This document shows, piece after piece, positions 25,191-28,307 of a stretch of DNA of 28,307 bases; positions within the stretch are counted from its first letter, which is position 1; every line of letters starts with the position of its first letter. Made by a program: the position numbers and the translations under genes. Source of the stretch: Bacteroidia bacterium (lineage in GTDB: Bacteria; Bacteroidota; Bacteroidia; J057; JADKCL01); contig JACJYV010000014.1 in NCBI GenBank assembly GCA_020635905.1, positions 1 to 28,307 on the forward strand, written 5' to 3'. The notes beneath the pieces are model-generated. The model had not been told where the DNA came from. It did not search any database and saw only the letters and a list, made by a program, of their open reading frames with translations.

Positions 25191-25850
25191 TTATTTACAA
25201 AAGGGTATATGCACAAGGAATTTTGAGGAAAAAAAGGCCTCTGTAAAATGGTCTCCCAGGGGAAATAAACGGCTTTGGGGGGCAATTTTCTTCGCCTCGG
25301 CCAACAACTCATCAGCTTCCCCACCTTTGAGATAGAGCATCCCGTTTCGCAGGGAATTCTGATTGCGGCAATGGATCTTTCGCTTTACCCAATGGGCAAT
25401 TTCCTCTACCCGGGTTACAGCTCTTCCGGTTACAAAATCGAATTCACCCTTCACCTGCTCCGCCCTTTGTACACTAAAGGATACATTCCCCAACCCACAT
25501 TCCTGTACAATATTCTCTACAACTTTTATCTTCTTGGCAATAGAATCCACCAGGTGAAACTGTACCTCAGGAAAGGCGATGGCCAGGGGAATGCCTGGAA
25601 ATCCGCCTCCCGTTCCCACATCCATGACCCGGGTTTCCGGGGCAAATTCGATGGCTGTGAGCCCGCCCAATGCATGTAAAAAGTGCCTTTCAGCCAGATT
25701 ATCTATATCCTTGCGGCTGATTACGTTGATCTGGGGATTCCAAAAAAGGTAGGCCTGGAAGGCTTTTTCAAACTGCTCAATCTGCAGTTCGGAAAACCGC
25801 TGCGGAAAATATTTTTCCAGCAATAATTTTAAACCTGTAAATTCTGGCAT
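25191..25850 (-). CDS. rsmG: 16S rRNA (guanine527-N7) methyltransferase RsmG (GidB)
   Basis: 219 residues from the ATG at 25850. The frame continues upstream to 25952, but that part would overlap the divergent secreted-protein gene, and family members start close to MPEFTGLKLLLEKYF. WNPQINVISRKDIDNLAERH is the conserved N-terminal RsmG block. The SAM-binding motif VMDVGTGGGFPGIPLA lies at about 75-90, and FHLVDSIAKKIKVVENI follows with the acidic ribose-binding residue. RAEQVKGEFDFVTGRAV is the catalytic/RNA block. It methylates G527 of 16S rRNA, using SAM, in the cytoplasm. It is first of a minus-strand run with nuoA and nuoB. The divergent gene starts 49 bases away. Confidence 0.94.
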   Translation of the reverse strand: MPEFTGLKLLLEKYFPQRFSELQIEQFEKAFQAYLFWNPQINVISRKDIDNLAERHFLHALGGLTAIEFAPETRVMDVGTGGGFPGIPLAIAFPEVQFHLVDSIAKKIKVVENIVQECGLGNVSFSVQRAEQVKGEFDFVTGRAVTRVEEIAHWVKRKIHCRNQNSLRNGMLYLKGGEADELLAEAKKIAPQSRLFPLGDHFTEAFFSSKFLVHIPFCK

Positions 25851-25899
25851 CCTTCTTGGCAATTGAATTTCAGACAAACATAAACAAATGGAGGTTGTC

Positions 25900-26355
25900 A
25901 TGAAAAAACTAATATTAACCGTACTTGCTCTTGTTTTGGTAACCGCAGTCAACGCCCAGGGCGGACGTGGTTACAGTGGAACCCATCATTCCGGAGGTGG
26001 CCATGGCCAGCCTGCCCGCCCCGGAACCGGCTATCATCAGACTCAGACCCCTAACCGTGGAACCGGATATTATCACGGCCATGCCAACGGAGCCCGCTAT
26101 AACGGCGCGGTTCAATCAGGCCGAAACTACGGATATGGCTATCCCAGCCCCCGTTATGCCGCTCCCGCCCACACCTGTACCGGCTATTGCGGCGCACACG
26201 GCCACTACCGTCAGACCCGCAATGTGTACCGTTACTATAACGGACGCCACTGCAACGTAGTCGAAGGCTACTACTGGGTTCCCGGACGCTACGTGTACAA
26301 CCGCGGATGCAACACCTGGATGGATGGCTACTGGGAATGGAGGGTCATTCGCTAA
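25900..26355 (+). CDS. Small secreted Gly/His/Tyr-rich protein with C-terminal Trp-rich module
   Basis: 151 residues from the ATG at 25900, which has a good GGAGG ribosome site five bases upstream and begins at the signal peptide MKKLILTVLALVLVTAVNAQ. An in-frame ATG at 25888 would place four residues before it. The mature part to residue about 90 is Gly/His/Tyr/Arg/Pro-rich with GTGYHQ/GTGYYH near-repeats. Four Cys (93, 97, 118, 137) fall in the C-terminal half. The last 28 residues (YWVPGRYVYNRG ... GYWEWRVIR) resemble the WxPGxY/W pattern of envelope YxWxPGxW proteins and match the end of the downstream 597-residue protein. No T9SS domain is visible. Function is unknown; an exported structural or envelope-associated role is inferred. 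Confidence 0.75.
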   Translation: MKKLILTVLALVLVTAVNAQGGRGYSGTHHSGGGHGQPARPGTGYHQTQTPNRGTGYYHGHANGARYNGAVQSGRNYGYGYPSPRYAAPAHTCTGYCGAHGHYRQTRNVYRYYNGRHCNVVEGYYWVPGRYVYNRGCNTWMDGYWEWRVIR

Positions 26356-26371
26356 AAAAACTGCCTTAACG

Positions 26372-26403
26372 GGTCCCGGGTAGTGATTTTCACTGCCCGG
26401 ACC
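26372..26403 (+). terminator. Hairpin terminator after the small Trp-module protein gene
   Basis: GGTC / GACC outer arms (26372-26375 and 26400-26403) and an inner CGGGTAGTGA / TCACTGCCCG stem with a TTT loop form about 14 base pairs, with one bulged C and one G-U pair. It lies 16 bases after the stop at 26355. Only a loose TCTTTGGGGAATTTT follows instead of a clean U-tract, so termination may be partial and read-through into the paralogous downstream gene is possible. Confidence 0.5.
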
Positions 26404-26464
26404 TCTTTGGGGAATTTTCGGCACGAAATTTGGACATGAAACTTTGACGCATAATTACATCCTC

Positions 26465-28258
26465 ATGAAAAAGTTTTCCATACTCGCATTGCTCCTGACC
26501 GGAATCATCACTTCAGGAATAGCCCAGCGCCCGCAAAGCAATTCCCGCCCGATGCCATCCCATTCAGGACAGACTGTGACCCGCTCAGCTGCTCCCCAAA
26601 GAACAGCCCCACAGGCCACCGTAAGAACGTCTTCCACTCCTTCACGGAGTTATTCTGCTCCTTCATCAGGATCAGTCAACCGGGCACCGGTCAGCGCGTC
26701 ACGTCCCACCCAATCCTACCAGGGTGGTGGTGGAAATACCCGTCCGGCCACCGTAAATCAGGCTCCACCCCGCAACACGGGAAGCCAGTTTAACTCAACC
26801 CCGACTCAGTCCCGACCGACTTATTCGGGCGGACAAACCAGCGGAAACACATCCCCCAATTACGCTCAACCCCGGAACCAGGGCTATTCCAATCAAACCC
26901 AGACTCCGCCCACGCGTACGGGATACAATACCGCACCCACCCGGACCAACAGCAGCACCTTCAACGGAAACAGCTATTCAGGCCCGACCCAAACCAGCCC
27001 CAGGGGGAATAACAACAACCAGACTATTTCAGGCGGCAACTACGCAGGACCCGGCCAAACCACCCCCAGGAACAATCCCAGCCAAAGCTACAGCACCACT
27101 CCGCGGACCACGACCACTACCCAGGGTACTCCCCGCGGCACCACGGGCAACAGCTTCAACACGACTCCCAGGAGCGATTATGGCTACACCCAGCCCCGCG
27201 GTACCACCAATGGCACCATTACCACTGCTCCCAGGGGCAACGCCCTGACCGACGGCAGCGGCGGCTCCACCACTCCCACCCGGGGTGGCAATAACGGAAC
27301 CGTAAGCAATAATAATGGCGGAACCCGGGGAGGAACTATGGTCATCTGCGTAAACATGAACCAGGCGACCGGACTGGGCACCACCATGGTAATCGACGAA
27401 TCTCAGTGGCCCCACTACCAGGCCATGGGAGCCAGCCCGACCCCCTGCCGCAACCTGCCTGCAGGTAACGTGGTGGCTGGTGGTTCACAAAACACAGGAG
27501 TGCGCCCCCCGGTTTCTGCCTCAGGTGGAAGCGGCGGCGGTCACATCGCCGGGCACCAGACTGCCACCGGCCAAAGCGGAACCGTCATCGACCACGGATC
27601 AGGAAACCCAGGCGTAACCGTGCATAACGGCTCTGGAAACGTGGCTCCCGGCTCTATCGCCGACAATCACGGCCACGGAAACGGCGGCTACAACACGGGG
27701 GGGAATAATGGCGGCAATAATGGCGGCGGTTACGGACACGGCCATAACGGCGGCTACGTAACGGGCAACGCAGGCTGCAGCAGTCATGGCTGGACCGGCG
27801 GATACGTCAGCACGGGCGGCTACTATAATAACGGATACGGCGGCTCCTGCCCCAGCGGCGGCTGGATGACCAGCTACGGATATTACAACACCGTTTCCTA
27901 CAACTACTGTCCCCAGGTATTTTACGGCTACGGATGCCCCGCGCCTTCCAATGGCTGGATTTACTACCGCGACTACTCCCGCGACTGCAACAGCTGCAAC
28001 CAGTACTACTACGTACCCTGCCGCCAGCTGGTCTGGGAAAGAGGCAACCGCCGGGTGCGCATCGAGCACTCAGATTGCGGCACCTTCCACTGGAAGATCA
28101 TCGAGCGCAGGGTTTGGAACCCCGGCTACTGGGCCATGGGCGGTGCCTACGGACGCACCTGGGTGAGCGCAGGCTGGAGCTGGAGAGTGATCAGAGAATA
28201 TCAGGTTTACCACGGGCCAAATTGCGAAATCTGCTACGGCAACTGGTGGTACTTCTAA
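26465..28258 (+). CDS. Large secreted low-complexity protein with Tyr/Cys/Gly-rich C-terminus and Trp-rich module
   Basis: 597 residues from the ATG at 26465; an in-frame TTG at 26444 would precede the signal peptide. Signal peptide about 1-21 (ending SGIAQ). Residues about 22-290 are disordered and Ser/Thr/Pro/Asn/Gln-rich, with Arg in recurring xPRG/xPRN units between 176 and 274. Residues 290-328 (GGTMVICVNMNQ ... QWPHYQAMG ... TPC) form a more ordered island. Residues about 330-435 are Gly/Asn/His-rich. From about 436 the protein is rich in Tyr, Gly and Cys. It ends with a Trp module (RVWNPGYWAMGG ... GWSWRVIREY) shared with the upstream small gene, then NCEICYGNWWYF. No enzyme motif or T9SS domain is evident. 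It may be a cross-linked matrix or adhesive protein; that is inference from composition. Confidence 0.72.
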   Translation: MKKFSILALLLTGIITSGIAQRPQSNSRPMPSHSGQTVTRSAAPQRTAPQATVRTSSTPSRSYSAPSSGSVNRAPVSASRPTQSYQGGGGNTRPATVNQAPPRNTGSQFNSTPTQSRPTYSGGQTSGNTSPNYAQPRNQGYSNQTQTPPTRTGYNTAPTRTNSSTFNGNSYSGPTQTSPRGNNNNQTISGGNYAGPGQTTPRNNPSQSYSTTPRTTTTTQGTPRGTTGNSFNTTPRSDYGYTQPRGTTNGTITTAPRGNALTDGSGGSTTPTRGGNNGTVSNNNGGTRGGTMVICVNMNQATGLGTTMVIDESQWPHYQAMGASPTPCRNLPAGNVVAGGSQNTGVRPPVSASGGSGGGHIAGHQTATGQSGTVIDHGSGNPGVTVHNGSGNVAPGSIADNHGHGNGGYNTGGNNGGNNGGGYGHGHNGGYVTGNAGCSSHGWTGGYVSTGGYYNNGYGGSCPSGGWMTSYGYYNTVSYNYCPQVFYGYGCPAPSNGWIYYRDYSRDCNSCNQYYYVPCRQLVWERGNRRVRIEHSDCGTFHWKIIERRVWNPGYWAMGGAYGRTWVSAGWSWRVIREYQVYHGPNCEICYGNWWYF

Positions 28259-28289
28259 AGAAGATATCTAAAAGGAACCTCTACAAACG

Positions 28290-28307
28290 ATGAAGATCAA
28301 GGCGGAC
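28290..28307 (+). CDS. Possible start of a further gene, cut by the window end
   Basis: An ATG at 28290 follows an AAAGGAACC stretch that could serve as a ribosome site and opens six sense codons (MKIKAD) before the window ends. It lies 31 bases after the stop of the 597-residue protein, on the same strand. Too little is present to say more. Confidence 0.25.

Noticed and set aside
1..28307. CRISPR array, tRNA, rRNA, transposase, phage or integrase
   Set aside because: No regularly spaced direct repeats, cloverleaf with conserved TpsiC arm, rRNA-like block or mobile-element protein was seen in reading the window.

Overview
The window looks like chromosomal DNA from a member of the Bacteroidota, most likely of the Saprospiria/Lewinella kind. 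Three things point there: two secreted proteins carry type IX secretion (T9SS) C-terminal domains, one of them the gliding-motility-associated type; SprB-like and PKD repeats are present; and several genes lack an obvious Shine-Dalgarno sequence. The phylum-level call is well supported; the order-level call is a guess from protein style. No rRNA, tRNA, CRISPR array, insertion sequence, integrase or phage gene was seen.

Layout. 1-154 is intergenic with two REP-like hairpins. 155-2284 (+) is a secreted M43-type metalloprotease with a type A sorting domain. 2324-2866 (-) is an FMN reductase, divergent from a UPF0173 metallo-beta-lactamase-fold hydrolase (2971-3651, +). A strong two-way terminator separates that gene from trxA (-), which lies just downstream of dnaE (4079-7564, -). 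Upstream of dnaE come a G-rich tandem repeat and an orphan Phd/YefM-like antitoxin gene (-). Two small genes follow on the + strand: a four-helix membrane protein and a stand-alone GIY-YIG-like protein. 9534-15266 (+) is a complete tripartite RND efflux operon in the order TolC-like channel, lipoprotein adaptor, HAE1-type pump. Converging on it is a 5.5-kb gene (15290-20845, -) for an 1851-residue secreted matrixin-like protein with IPT/TIG, PKD, beta-propeller-like, SprB and gliding-motility C-terminal domains. fdhD (-) is divergent from a small secreted leucine-rich-repeat protein (+).

22578-25850 (-) reads rsmG, nuoA, nuoB, then a patch of short intergenic repeats, then a P-loop kinase and an aminoglycoside-phosphotransferase-like protein joined by an ATGA stop/start overlap. 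The complex I genes stop after nuoB, where nuoC would be expected. The window ends with two co-directional genes for secreted Gly/Tyr/Cys-rich proteins (25900-26355 and 26465-28258) that share a C-terminal tryptophan-rich module. They are the best candidates here for an undescribed cell-surface or matrix system.

Functionally the window mixes housekeeping genes (dnaE, trxA, rsmG, nuoAB), envelope export (the RND pump) and a large secreted or surface-attached set (two T9SS metalloproteases, the LRR protein and the Gly/Tyr/Cys-rich pair). No T9SS machinery gene lies in the window, so the secreted substrates must use components encoded elsewhere.
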